Positions 8,288-18,227 of a stretch of DNA of 64,000 bases are shown here, in pieces. Each line of letters starts with the position of its first letter. Within the stretch, counting starts at the first letter, position 1. The position numbers and the translations under genes were made by a program. Source of the DNA: Actinosynnema pretiosum (GTDB lineage Bacteria > Actinomycetota > Actinomycetes > Mycobacteriales > Pseudonocardiaceae); NCBI RefSeq assembly GCF_024171695.1, contig NZ_JAMTCF010000005.1, positions 62,001 through 126,000 on the forward strand, written 5' to 3'. The notes below the pieces were generated by a model, which was given only the letters and a program-made list of their open reading frames with translations, was not told where the DNA came from and ran no database searches.

Positions 8288-10842
8288 ATGCGGCTGCTCC
8301 GGGCGAGTTCCACGATGACCGGGTTGGCCACGGCCGTCGCGCTCGCCGCACTGGCGGGCGCGGCCCTCTCCCCGGTGGACGCCTCCGCCGGAGCCGCAGC
8401 CGCGCCGATCGCGCCTGAGCTCACCGCCCAGATCGCCGGAGCGGGCGCCGGAGAACCGGTGCGGGCGATGCTGATGCTGCCCAACGTCGCCGAGCCGGGT
8501 GGCGGCGGCCACGACGCCGTCGTCGCCGGCCTGCGCGAGCACGCCGCCCGGAGCCAGGCCGAGGTCGTGCGCCGCCCGGAGGACCACGGCGTCACCGTGC
8601 TGAACCGCCTGTGGCCCACCAACGCGCTCGTCGTCGAGTTCCCGGCCGCCCCCTGGACGCTCGACGCGCTCGCCGAGGTTCCCAGCGTCAGCCGCGTGAT
8701 CCCCGACTTCGAGTCGACCCTGCCGGACGTGGTGGAGTCCGCCGACGGCACGGCACAGGCGCGGCGCACTCGGGGGCTGGACCGGATCGAGGCCGCGCGG
8801 GCCTGGCAGGCCGGATGGCCACCATCGACCCCCGCGACCCCAAGCACCCCGGCGGCTGGGCCGAGTTCGACTCCGCCGGGGGACGGGGCGACAGCGCGCC
8901 CCGCGACTCGGCGGCGCACGTCACGCACGTGACCGGCACCGCGGTCGGCGGCGACACCTCCGGCTCCGCGATCGGCGTCGCGCCCGGCGCGACGTTCATG
9001 CACGGCCTGATCATCCCCAACGGGCGCGGCTCGTGCGCGCAGGTCGTGGCCGGGACGCAGGGGGCCGTCGCACCGATCGGCGTCAACGGCGAGCAGGTGG
9101 GCCCGCCTCCCGACGTGGTGTCGATGTCGTTGGGCGGCAACGGCTTCCTCAACGAGATGATCGCGCCGACGCGCGCCATCCGGGCCGCGGGCATCGTCTC
9201 GGTCGTCGCCATCGGGAACAACTGCGGCGCGGCGGGCACGGCGAGCCCCGGCAACGTCCACGAGGCGGTCGCCGCCGGCGCCGCGGACCGGGCGAACGAC
9301 GTGGCCCCGTTCTCCTGCGGCGGCCTGGTCCGCGCGGACCAGTGGTCCGACCCGCCCGCCGACTGGCCTGCCCGTTGGGGCAAGCCGGACGTCTCCGCGC
9401 CGGGCGTGGACGTGCTCTCGGCCGTTCCCGGCGGTGGCCACGACACGCTCTCCGGCACCTCGATGGCCACCCCGCACGTCGCGGGCACGGCCGCGCTGCT
9501 GCGCCCGGCCTCGCCCGACCTGCCCGTGGACGCCCTGTTCGCCGGGCTCGCGGACACCTCGTTCTGGGACGACCGCAACTCGCCCGACCGCAACTCGCCC
9601 GACCGGCCGGACCCGAGGTTCGGGCACGGCCGGGTCAACGCCTGCGAGGCCACCGCGCGGGTCGTGGTGCGCTCCGGGACCACCGGGACGGTCACCTCGG
9701 GTGCGTCGGGCGAGCGCGTCGGCGGCGCGACGGTCGTCGTCTCGCCGGGAGACCGCGCGGTGACCGCCGACGCGAACGGCGTCTTCGGCACCCGGCTCGA
9801 ACCGGGCGAGTACGACCTCGCGGTGTCCGCCTTCGGCTTCGAGGGGGCCGAGGTGTCCGGCCTCGTCGTCGAGGAGGACTCCTTCACCGCGCCGCCGCCC
9901 GCCAGGATCGCCGTCGCGGCGGGCGTCGGGTCCACTCCCAAGTCGTACGCCCAGGAGTACGTGGACGACGTGTTCGCGCCGGTGGGCGTCCCGGCGACCG
10001 CCTACTCCCACGATCAGCTCGCACTGGCCGCGCGGCACCCCGTCGTGGTGCTCGGCCGGAGCAGCGGGGGCGCGGGCCACGACGCGACGCGCTTCCAGGC
10101 CGTGCTGGACACCACCGACGCGAGCGGCTCGGGCGTGCTGTTCCTCGACCACCCGCTCGGCTGCCCCAACGGGGTGAGCCAGCTGTCCAGGCACACCGGT
10201 CAGCCCGAGGGGACCTGGTCGACGGCGGGCTGGACCGACGGGGAGGACCTGCGCTACGAGGTCACCGCCCAGCACCCGGTCTTCGGGGACCGGAAGGTCG
10301 GCGACCACGTGGTGCTGGCCTCCGCCGAGTCGAGCACCCCCGAGTGGGCCGCCTGGTTCGCGGGCTACGCGGGCGGCGGCAGGCGGATCATCGGCGCGCT
10401 GGGGCGCAACACCGGTGTCGTCGGCGGTGGCGTCGCCGTCGACCAGCGCGCGGGCAACCGGCACGTGCTGCTGTCCATGCAGGGCGCCGAGCCCGCGAGC
10501 CGGACGGCGGACGCGCGGGAGGTCTTCCACGACGCGGTCGAGTGGGTCTCCCCGGAACCACCGGCGAACGCCCCGCACCCCACCCCGCGCGGGCTGACCG
10601 CGAGTCCCGGCGCCGTCGCCGTCGGCGACCCGGTCACCGTGACCGCGCGGGTGAAGAACGTCGGCGGTTCGGCGGGCGCGTGCGACGCCGAGCTGGAGGT
10701 TCGCGGCCGGACGTTCGCGGTGACCAGGGTGGACCTGGCACCCGGCGCGTCGACCGTGGTCAGCTGGACGGTGATCCCCGACACCGCGGGGGCGCACCCG
10801 ATCTCCGTCGGGCTCCTGGAGGCCTCGTTCCTGGTCCGGTAG
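8288..10842 (+). pseudogene. Subtilisin-like (S8) secreted protease, disrupted by deletion and frameshift
   Basis: An ATG at 8288 with GAGGTG upstream opens a secreted precursor with a hydrophobic signal peptide and a propeptide ending near IPDFESTLPD. The frame is correct until about 8812 (RIEAARAWQAG). From 8815 the family-like sequence continues in another frame (MATIDPRDPKHPGGWAEFD) to 10842. In intact relatives the segment bearing the catalytic Asp (G-x-V-x-V-A-V-L-D-T-G) lies exactly at this junction; here it is absent. The His motif reads HVTHVTGT where the family has HGTHVTGT. The Ser motif SGTSMATPHVAG near 9460 is intact. The 3' part adds a carboxypeptidase-regulatory-like domain, a middle domain and a CARDB-like repeat. 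The gene cannot make an active protease as read. Confidence 0.85.
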
Positions 10843-11059
10843 GGCGGGGACCGCGCGCGATCCCCCTGTTCGGCGCGCGGGCGGGCGGGTGCGCGGTTCG
10901 CGGATCCGCCACCCGCCGAAGAACCGGACCTGTCATCCCCGAACGGTTCCAGGGCGTCTTCAGCCCCGGCCAGGGCGGGCGTCGAGGCCATCCACGGGGC
11001 CTACCCGCACCGATGACCCGATCGACGTCGTTGCGACGCGGCGTCCCCCGCTTGCCGGA

Positions 11060-11927
11060 TCAGCGCTCGGCCCGCGCGGTCCGCACCAGGTCCGCCGCCG
11101 CCTCCCGGTCCGGGAAGTCGAAGGCGGACCCCGCCTCCGGCAGGCGGGTCGGCGCCACCCTGCGGCTCTTGAGCAGCAGTTCGGTGTCCGAGCGCAGCGC
11201 GAACGCCCCGATCTCGGCCCTGCACCTCGTCGCGGGCAACCCCACCGGGGTCCGCCACGCCCGGCGCAGCGTTCGGGCGAAGTCGCGTTGTGGCCCTGGG
11301 TCCGGGGACGCCACGTTGACCGGGCCGTCCAGGTCGTCCCTGGACAGCAGGAACTACACCGACCGCGCGAAGTCGCGGGCGTGCACCCACGACACGTACT
11401 GCCGCCCGCCCGCCACCGGACCGCCCCAGACCGAGCCGCGCCATCCAGGACAGCACGTCGAACACGCTTCCCCGATCCGTGCTCATCACCATCGCCGTGC
11501 GCAGCGCCACCTTGCGCGTGGCGGGGGTCGCGGCCGGCTGCTGCACCTCCTCCCAGCGCCGGGCGATCCGGACGCTGAACTCCCAGCAGCCCGGCACCCC
11601 GGCCTCGTCGCCGCCGATCACCCCGATCACCTCGTCGTTGGGCGCGTCGTGGCGGTGGGCGTAGATCGTCGCGGTGCTCATCTGCAACCACACCGACGGC
11701 GGCTCGGCCGCCGACGCGATCGCCTCCCCCACCACCCGCGCGCTGTCCACCCGCGAGTCCATCATCTCCTGGAGGTTCTCCGGGGTGTAGCGGCAGCTCA
11801 CGCTGCACCCGGCCAGGTCGACCCCGGCCCGCCTGCTGAGCACGACCACCTCGTGCCCCGCCCCGGCCAGCGCTCGGCTCAGGAAACCCCCGACGTTCCC
11901 GGCCCCACCGGGCAGCACGATCTTCAT
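11060..11927 (-). pseudogene. NAD-dependent epimerase of the TIGR01777/DUF1731 type, frameshifted
   Basis: An ATG at 11927 with GGGAGG six bases upstream begins MKIVLPGGAGNVGGFLSRAL, a Rossmann nucleotide-binding motif. The frame is lost near 11430: a run of four Gs after the codons for ARLGL holds one base too many relative to GLGGPVAGGRQYVSWVHA, which continues in the next frame. In that second frame a TAG interrupts RDFARSV*FLLSRDDLDGP near 11357, where relatives have a Glu codon. The C-terminal DUF1731-like part (RRAWRTPVGLPATRCRAEIG, LLLKSRRVAPTRL) then runs to the normal end. Two independent lesions argue for a true pseudogene rather than one sequencing error. Confidence 0.82.
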
Positions 11928-11968
11928 GACAGCCTCCCCGTCACGACGCTGCTCCCGGCGGCGGCCGG

Positions 11969-13663
11969 TCACGGCGTGACGGTGAACCCGCCGAACTCCG
12001 CGACGCCCGAACCCGCGCCCTCGGGCGCGGTGGCGAACAGGCCGATCGTCGCGCCGATCCAGCGGCCGGGGGTGGCCGGGAACGGCTCGCCGAGCGGCGT
12101 CCAGCCGTCCAGGTCGGCCAGGAACCGGCACGACGCGCCCGCGCCCACCTCCACGCGCAGCCGCACCGGGCCCCGGTGGCGCGGCGGGACCGGCGTCGGC
12201 GCGACCGCGTCCACCTCGGCCGCGCCGACCCCGGCGGTGCGGTGGACCAGGACGAGCCGGTCGCCGTCGTGCCGCAGCCCGACCCACGCGTAGGTGTCGC
12301 CCAGCACCACCAGGCCCGCCCTGGCGTCGGGCGCGGTGGTGGACAGGGTCAGCGAGGTGGTCGCGGTGAACACCTCGGCGGGGAAGCGCTGGCCCAGCAC
12401 GTTCGGCAGCAGCCGCAGGTCCGAGGTGTCCGGGCTGGGCGCGCAGGCCAGGGTGAGGCCGCGTCCGCGCAGCGACCACCAGCGGCGGTCGGCGTTGGCC
12501 TGCCACACCCACTGCGCGCCCAGCGCGGGACCGGCGAAGTCGTCGCCGGTGGGCGGCGCGGTGATCCGCGACGGCGCGACGCGCGGCTTGGCGTGCACCG
12601 CCACCGGGCTGCCCAGCCCCGCGCCGTCGTCGACGCCCATCACCGGCCACCCGTCGTCGCGCCAGCGCAGCGGCTGCAGGTGCACCACCCGGCCGTAGGC
12701 CTCCCGGTCCTGGAAGTGCAGGAACCAGTCCTCGCCCGTCGCGGTGGACACCCACGCGCCCTGGTGCGGGCCGTTGACGTCGGTGTCCCCCTGCGCCAGC
12801 ACGATCCGGTCCTCGTACGGGCCGTGGATCGAGCGGGAGCGGAACGCGGACTGCCAGCCCTGCTTGACCCCGCCGGCGGGCGCGAAGATCCAGTACCAGC
12901 CGTCGCGCTTGTACAGCTTCGGGCCCTCCAGGGTGGTGTAGCCGGGCAGCAGGTTCCCGTCGACCACCACCTGGCCCTCGTCCAGCAGCGACTTCCCGTC
13001 CGGGCTCATCCGGTGCAGGGTGAGCAGGTTGTTGATGCCCGCGCGGCTCTTGGCCCAGGCGTGCACCAGGTAGGCCTGGCCGTCGTCGTCCCACAGCGGG
13101 CACGGGTCGATCAGGCCGCGACCGGGCTTGAGGGCGTGCGGTCTCGTCCACGGCCCGCGCGGGTCGGTGGCGGTGGTGACGAAGATCCCGTGGTCCGGAT
13201 CGGGGTAGAAGATCCAGAACCTGCCGTCGTGGTGGCGCAGCGCGGGCGCCCACACCCCGCCGCCGCGCTGGGGCCTCGCGAAGTGGTCGAGGGGTTCCAG
13301 CTCGGTCAGCGCGTGGCCGATCAGGGACCAGTTGACGAGGTCGGTGGAGCGCAGGACCGGCAGGCCGGGGATGCGGTTGAAGGTCGAGGCGACCAGGTAG
13401 AAGTGCTCGCCGACGCGGACGGCGTCGGGATCGGACCAGTCGGCGAAGAGCACGGGGTTGCGGTAGCGCCCGTCACCGAGGTCGGCGACCCAGGGCAGCC
13501 GCCCGCGATGGGGCGGGGCCTGGTCGATCGGGGGGTTCGGCGCGCCCGCAGGGGGTGGGGCGCCCTCGGCGGCGGCCGGTGCTCCTCCCAGCCCGAACAC
13601 CGAGGCTCCGGCCACCAGACCGAGTCCCGCCTGCAACGCCCGCCTGCGGCTGTGCTCGCTCAC
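11969..13663 (-). CDS. Secreted glycoside hydrolase family 43 (beta-xylosidase/arabinofuranosidase-like)
   Basis: This 564-residue enzyme begins with a Tat-like signal (SRRRALQAGLGLVAGAS). A five-bladed GH43 domain occupies about 45-350. The general base Asp is in YRNPVLFADWSDPDAVRV, the pKa-modulating Asp in LIDPCPLWDDDGQAYL and the acid Glu in YTTLEGPKLYKRDGWYW. The C-terminal 200 residues form a beta-sandwich accessory domain of the GH43_C2 (concanavalin-like) type found in beta-xylosidases. The protein is expected to act outside the cell on xylan- or arabinan-derived oligosaccharides. Upstream of the start is a LacI-type operator-like palindrome. It lies 41 bases before the epimerase pseudogene on the same strand, so the two may once have been co-transcribed. 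Confidence 0.9.
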   Translation of the reverse strand: MSEHSRRRALQAGLGLVAGASVFGLGGAPAAAEGAPPPAGAPNPPIDQAPPHRGRLPWVADLGDGRYRNPVLFADWSDPDAVRVGEHFYLVASTFNRIPGLPVLRSTDLVNWSLIGHALTELEPLDHFARPQRGGGVWAPALRHHDGRFWIFYPDPDHGIFVTTATDPRGPWTRPHALKPGRGLIDPCPLWDDDGQAYLVHAWAKSRAGINNLLTLHRMSPDGKSLLDEGQVVVDGNLLPGYTTLEGPKLYKRDGWYWIFAPAGGVKQGWQSAFRSRSIHGPYEDRIVLAQGDTDVNGPHQGAWVSTATGEDWFLHFQDREAYGRVVHLQPLRWRDDGWPVMGVDDGAGLGSPVAVHAKPRVAPSRITAPPTGDDFAGPALGAQWVWQANADRRWWSLRGRGLTLACAPSPDTSDLRLLPNVLGQRFPAEVFTATTSLTLSTTAPDARAGLVVLGDTYAWVGLRHDGDRLVLVHRTAGVGAAEVDAVAPTPVPPRHRGPVRLRVEVGAGASCRFLADLDGWTPLGEPFPATPGRWIGATIGLFATAPEGAGSGVAEFGGFTVTP

Positions 13664-13705
13664 TGCTCCTCCACGTCAGGGGCGACACGGCGGCGGTGTG
13701 GGTAC

Positions 13706-13719
13706 GGTAAGCGCTTTCC
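13706..13719. promoter_or_regulatory. LacI-family operator-like palindrome before the GH43 gene
   Basis: GGTAAGCGCTTTCC is symmetric at 12 of 14 positions around a central CG, the hallmark of LacI/CebR-type operators. It lies 43 bases upstream of the glycosidase start. Sugar-responsive repression is the likely role. No LacI-type regulator gene is in the window. Confidence 0.5.
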
Positions 13720-13827
13720 GGCGGGATGGCCAGGTGTCGTCGGGCGCGCACTGCGGGCGTGGTGGTGGCAGGCCCGACCGCGTCCGGGCCCCGACCCGGC
13801 TGCCACCGGGGCGAAGCCCTCAGCCCG

Positions 13828-14553
13828 TCACCCCGCCCCCGCCTCCCGGACCCGCCGCTCCACCGAATCCCGCACCGCCGCCGCGATCCTGGCCTCCGCC
13901 GCCGCCCGCTCCGCCGCGCGCCCGTGCTCCAGCAGCGGCCCGATCACCCGCTCCAGCCCCTCCACCACCGCGTCCACCCGACGGCCCGAGGCGGCGTCGG
14001 GGCGCTCCGCCCACTCCGCGAACACCCGCAGCCCCGACACCAGCCGGTCCCGCTGCTCCTGGGTCAGTCCCTCGGCCGCACGGCTGACGGTGTCCGGGGC
14101 GGGGTCCGCCGCCCACTCCGCCAGCCGCGCGGACGCCTCCGCCCGCGCCCGGCCGCCCGCCTCGGTGTCCCGGTCCGCGCCCGCCAGGTCGGCGAGCGCG
14201 CGCAGCACCTCCACCGCCCGGCCCAGGTCGTGCGGCGCGTCCTCGCCGCGCTCCGCCGCGGCCAGCGCGCGCAGCTCCGCCAGCATCGCCCGCCGCGAGC
14301 AGGTGAACCGGTCGCCGACCAGCGCGACCTCCACCTCGTCGTGGTCGACCACGTCGATCCCGTACTCCTCGACCCCGGCGCCGCCGCCGGTCTCCAGCGC
14401 CCCGATCAGCCCGTCCACCGTCCCTGGGGTGAGCCACCGGCGGCCGATCGCCTCGACGACCACGTGCCAGCAGGCGAACACGCCGGGGTCGGCGATCGTG
14501 GCGTAGCGCTGTTCCGCCAGCGCGCGGAACCGGTCCGTGTCCTCGCGTCCCAA
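13828..14553 (-). CDS. Hypothetical protein, candidate immunity partner of the upstream toxin
   Basis: This is a 241-residue soluble, acidic and largely alpha-helical protein, rich in Ala, Glu and Arg. It has no signal peptide or membrane segment and matches no family I recognise. The N-terminal half contains GVFACWHVVVEAIGRRWLTP and VEEYGIDVVDHDEVEVALVG. It starts 13 bases after the stop of the large EndoU-like protein on the same strand. Immunity genes of polymorphic toxins normally occupy this position, and the size and acidity fit. The immunity role is inference from position alone. Confidence 0.6.
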   Translation of the reverse strand: MGREDTDRFRALAEQRYATIADPGVFACWHVVVEAIGRRWLTPGTVDGLIGALETGGGAGVEEYGIDVVDHDEVEVALVGDRFTCSRRAMLAELRALAAAERGEDAPHDLGRAVEVLRALADLAGADRDTEAGGRARAEASARLAEWAADPAPDTVSRAAEGLTQEQRDRLVSGLRVFAEWAERPDAASGRRVDAVVEGLERVIGPLLEHGRAAERAAAEARIAAAVRDSVERRVREAGAG

Positions 14554-14566
14554 CTTCCCTCTCCCG

Positions 14567-17500
14567 TCAGTCGCCCGCGTCGTAGTCCGGCGGGGTGAAC
14601 ACCCCGCCCGGCACGGACACCTGCGAGCCGGGCACCGGGGAGACCCTGGCGTTCGCGACGTCCGTCGCCGGGTAGGCGGTCTTGATCTCCAGCCCGCCCG
14701 GCCCCTGCGCGTAGTAGCCCTCGACCCTGATCGGGTGGCCGTCCGGTGTGACGACGACGGCGCTGAAACTACCGTTCATCGGCGACCCGTTGGCGTTCGT
14801 TCCCGGCGCGGTGTGGCTGGTCTGCGGCGCGCCCGCCCGCGCCCGCTCCAGCGCGACCGCCGCCAGCTTCGCGATCTCCGCCTCGCCCATGCTCTCCGGG
14901 AACAGCGACTTCATCCGCACCCGCACCTGCACCCCACCGGGCGCGGTCGCGTCGGGAATGGTGTTGCCGGAGCTGTTCAGCGCGGGCCTGGAGAACTTCT
15001 CCACCGCGACCCCGGTCACCGGGTCGACGTCCACCGAGGTGCTGGTGATGCCCTCCCGCGCGGCCCGAGCCCTGATCGCGGTGGCGTTGTGCCCGCCGCC
15101 CTGCATGTCCCAGGTGTTGCGGTACGGGCTGCTCGGGGAGGCGGTGTCGCCGACGTTGACGTGCTGGTGGTCCACGGTGACGGGCCCGCGCGGCCCGCTC
15201 CTGCTCGTGGTGTGCCCGCTCAGCCCGGTGGTCGCCTCGAACGCCGCCCCGTACGACCTGCTGGTCGCGTTGTGCTGGAACCCCTGGACCCTCGGGTGCG
15301 CCGTCACGCCGTTGACCAGGGCCGACATCAGCAGCCCGGTGGCGAAGGCCTCCCAGGTCAGGTTCCCGGTGGCCGCGTTGATCCCGGTGTCGACGACCGC
15401 GTCCACGGCCACCTGCGCCCCGTAGCGCGCCAGCGCCGACATGCCCTGGAGCGGCCCGGCGAGCAGCCCGGACGCCGCGCCGCCCAGCGCCCCGCCGAGC
15501 GCGCCGACGGCGATGGCCGTGCCGATCCCGGTCATCAGGTCGCGCCCGGCGAACGCGTTGTCCACCACGGTCGTCGCCGCGCTGGTGCCCGCGCCGACCA
15601 GCGCCCCGCCGACCACCATGCCGATCAACCCCGCCGCGCCCGCGCTCGCGCCGAGCGCCGCGGCGGCACCGGTCACCGCGCCGATCACCAACGGGCCGAG
15701 CACGACCGCGGCCAGCAGCACGACCGCGATGACGACGACCCACTTGAGGACCGACTTCCAGCGCGGCTGGACCTGCTCGCGCGCCTTGGCCGCCTCGGTG
15801 GTGATGGCGCCCGGCAGGTCCTTGACGACGGACGCGGTCAGCCCGTCCCGCACCGCCTCGACCTGCCGCGCCGCCCCGTCGGACACGGTCGCCGCCAGGG
15901 TGTCGAACCCGGTCGCCATCCCGCCCAGCACGGCGGTGACGGCGGTGTCGTGGCCGGTCAGGGCGCTGTCCACGGCCCGCCGGTGCCCCGAGGCCAGCTC
16001 GCCGAACCCCTCGGCGCCCCGCTCCCGCGCGGTCGACAGCGCCTGCCCCGCGCCCGCGCCGGTCCGCCGCGCCGCCGCCGTGGCCGCGTCACCCGTTCGC
16101 TCGATCGTGTCGGTCGCTGCGGTGGCGTGCGCGCTGAGCCCCTGCCCGACCTGGTCGGCCCGCTCGCGCAGGTCCGCCACGAGCAGGGTGAACCGGTCGT
16201 CGAGCTGCCCGCCCGCGTCCCGCAGCGCCCCCGCCAGCGAGTCGGGGTCGGGCACGCCCGCCGCGCCGAGCCGCTCGACCAGCGCCGCCACCCCCGAGTC
16301 GGTGTCGGCGACGGCGTGCTCCACCGTCCGGTCGAGCGCCGCGACCGCCGACTCGGCCGACCGCGCCACCGCCTGCCGCTGCCGCTGCGCCTGGGACCTG
16401 ATCGCCGCCACCTGCGCGCTCTCGTGCCGCGCCAGGGCGGCCTCGGCGGTGCGCAGCGTCTCGCCGATCGCGTCCAGCACCGACGCCTTGGCCGCCCGCG
16501 CGCCTGCCGAGGACTGCGCCTCGGTGCCCGCGAGGCCGTCCACGGCCTGCCCGGCGACCACGCCGAGGCTGTCCCTGGTGTCGCCCGCGAGCTTCCTGAC
16601 CACGGCCTCGTCGGTCGACCGCCGCCCGCGCAGCGCCTCGACCTGCTTGACCGCCTCCTGGGTCAGCCCGTCGCGGTAGGCGGCCCCGACCTTCTCGGCG
16701 GCCTCGGCCTGCGCGTCGCACCGGTTGTCGGTGAGGTGCCCGTCGAGGAGGCTGTCCTCCCGGTCGATCCGCCCCGCCCGGTACTGGGCGGCCCGCGCGG
16801 CGGCCTGCTCGACCGCGAGCACGCCCGCGTCGTGCCCGACCGCCCTGAACTGGCCCTCCACCCGCGCGTACAGGCCGCCGAGCCTGGTCAGCTGCGCCGA
16901 CTCGGCGATCCCGGTCCGGCCGGCCGCAGCGGTCGACGCGCCCCTGATCCGCGCCCTGCCGTCCTCGGTGGCCGCCCGGATCGCGGCCAGGCTCGCCGCG
17001 TGGTCGCCCTCGACCTGCGCCCGAGCCCGCTCCGCGCCCGCGCGCAGCTGGGCGCGGACCTCCCGCACCGCCGCCCGCACGGCGTCGACCCGGTCGTTCG
17101 CGGCCCGCTCGATCCCGACCCCCGCCGTCGCGCCCGACGCCGTCACCCGCTCCGCCAGCTCAGCCCTGAGCGCGGTCACCTCGGCGCTCCTGGCCCGCCG
17201 CGCGGCCACGAACGCGTCGACGGACGCGGTCGCCGAGACCCGGTCGGCGGCCAGCTCGTCCCCGATCCCGACCGCGACCTCCGCCCGGCGCTCCGGCCGG
17301 AAACCGGGACCGGCCTCCGGCAGGAGGGCGTCCACGTCGGTGTCGGCGAACGCCACCCGTGGGAGCACGGTCGGGGGCTGGTGCGGTGCGACCCGAGGTG
17401 GGGGCGGGCTCTCGACGGTGACCGGGGCCTGCGGCGCCTCGGTGTCCAGGTGGGCGTCCCGCAGCTCCCGCAGCGGGTTCTCGCCGGGCCGCGCGACGGG

Positions 17501-17983
17501 CGCGGGCGTCCGGACCTCGGCCAACCGCGCGCCGCGCTCGACCACCGCCGCCCCGGTGGGGCCTGCGGCTCCCGGCGCTTCGACCGGGGACGTCTCGGCG
17601 ACGGGGGTTCCGGCTCGGGGCGCGTCGGCCCCGGACGTCTCGGGCGTCGACCCGGCGGTCCCACCTGAGGGCGGGGCAGCCGCGACGGGCCCCATCTCCG
17701 CGCCCTCGCGCGAGCTCCCCGCTCTGTCGGACGCCACGTCCGACGCCACCTCCGGCAGCGGACCAGCGGCGTCACCGGGCCGCGCGACCACCCCGCCCGG
17801 TCCTGCGGTCGAGCCCGCCAGCAGCCGGGAGAGCGCCCGGTTGCCCGCCGTCCCCTGGAGCCGCTGCACCGCTCCCGCGCCCAGCGGCGCGGGCCCACCG
17901 GGCTCCCGCTGCCCGCCCGCGAAGCCCGCCCCGCCCGCGCGGGCCCGGTCGTCACCCTCTGCCTCACGCTCGGAGGCGCGCAT
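14567..17983 (-). CDS. Large polymorphic toxin-like protein with EndoU-like C-terminus
   Basis: The protein is 1138 residues from the ATG at 17983; the frame stays open 33 codons further upstream, but that extension looks non-coding. Residues 39-54 read QRLQGTAGNRALSRLL, the N-terminal motif of many proteins encoded near extracellular contractile injection systems and of DUF4157-type cargo. A Pro/Ala/Thr-rich linker (60-220) and a long Ala/Arg/Glu helical region (220-730) follow. A hydrophobic glycine-rich block spans about 740-880. The C-terminal 180 residues show WDMQGGGHN near 958, KSLFPESMGEAEI near 1028 and EIKTAYPA near 1102. Their order resembles bacterial EndoU RNase toxins (GGGH, FPxxW-like, TAYP). 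There is no Sec or Tat signal. The EndoU assignment is by motif order only. Confidence 0.72.
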   Translation of the reverse strand: MRASEREAEGDDRARAGGAGFAGGQREPGGPAPLGAGAVQRLQGTAGNRALSRLLAGSTAGPGGVVARPGDAAGPLPEVASDVASDRAGSSREGAEMGPVAAAPPSGGTAGSTPETSGADAPRAGTPVAETSPVEAPGAAGPTGAAVVERGARLAEVRTPAPVARPGENPLRELRDAHLDTEAPQAPVTVESPPPPRVAPHQPPTVLPRVAFADTDVDALLPEAGPGFRPERRAEVAVGIGDELAADRVSATASVDAFVAARRARSAEVTALRAELAERVTASGATAGVGIERAANDRVDAVRAAVREVRAQLRAGAERARAQVEGDHAASLAAIRAATEDGRARIRGASTAAAGRTGIAESAQLTRLGGLYARVEGQFRAVGHDAGVLAVEQAAARAAQYRAGRIDREDSLLDGHLTDNRCDAQAEAAEKVGAAYRDGLTQEAVKQVEALRGRRSTDEAVVRKLAGDTRDSLGVVAGQAVDGLAGTEAQSSAGARAAKASVLDAIGETLRTAEAALARHESAQVAAIRSQAQRQRQAVARSAESAVAALDRTVEHAVADTDSGVAALVERLGAAGVPDPDSLAGALRDAGGQLDDRFTLLVADLRERADQVGQGLSAHATAATDTIERTGDAATAAARRTGAGAGQALSTARERGAEGFGELASGHRRAVDSALTGHDTAVTAVLGGMATGFDTLAATVSDGAARQVEAVRDGLTASVVKDLPGAITTEAAKAREQVQPRWKSVLKWVVVIAVVLLAAVVLGPLVIGAVTGAAAALGASAGAAGLIGMVVGGALVGAGTSAATTVVDNAFAGRDLMTGIGTAIAVGALGGALGGAASGLLAGPLQGMSALARYGAQVAVDAVVDTGINAATGNLTWEAFATGLLMSALVNGVTAHPRVQGFQHNATSRSYGAAFEATTGLSGHTTSRSGPRGPVTVDHQHVNVGDTASPSSPYRNTWDMQGGGHNATAIRARAAREGITSTSVDVDPVTGVAVEKFSRPALNSSGNTIPDATAPGGVQVRVRMKSLFPESMGEAEIAKLAAVALERARAGAPQTSHTAPGTNANGSPMNGSFSAVVVTPDGHPIRVEGYYAQGPGGLEIKTAYPATDVANARVSPVPGSQVSVPGGVFTPPDYDAGD

Positions 17984-18120
17984 CGTCCTGGTCCACCCTC
18001 CGGGTCGATCGGGTCGTCCGACCAGTGTGGACCGGCGGGTGGGCGATCTCCCCGCCCCGGAGGGCGGCCACGGGGGCAGCATCGCGGGGCCGCTCAGCCG
18101 ACCCGCGTCCGCACCCCGCT

Positions 18121-18154
18121 ACCAGCCGAGCCCGGTGACCAGCCGAGCCCGGTG
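18121..18154. repeat. 17-bp tandem duplication
   Basis: ACCAGCCGAGCCCGGTG occurs twice head to tail, followed by a third partial copy (ACCGGG). It lies in the 244-bp gene-free stretch between the toxin start and the condensation-protein stop. No function is apparent; replication slippage is the simplest origin. Confidence 0.8.
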
Positions 18155-18227
18155 ACCGGGAAGGCCGCGAGCGGATCGACCCGGAGCACAGGCGCGGCGC
18201 GCACCGCGTCGGCCATCAGCCGCCCGA

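Noticed and set aside
8218-10797. Very long open frame on the minus strand opposite the subtilase gene
   Set aside because: High-GC sequence keeps antisense frames open. The translation is Arg/Gly/His-rich with no family pattern, whereas the plus strand carries clear subtilase motifs.
14567-17983. DUF4157 metalloprotease domain in the large toxin-like protein
   Set aside because: Only the short QRLxGxAGNRAxSRLL motif is present. No HExxH motif follows it.
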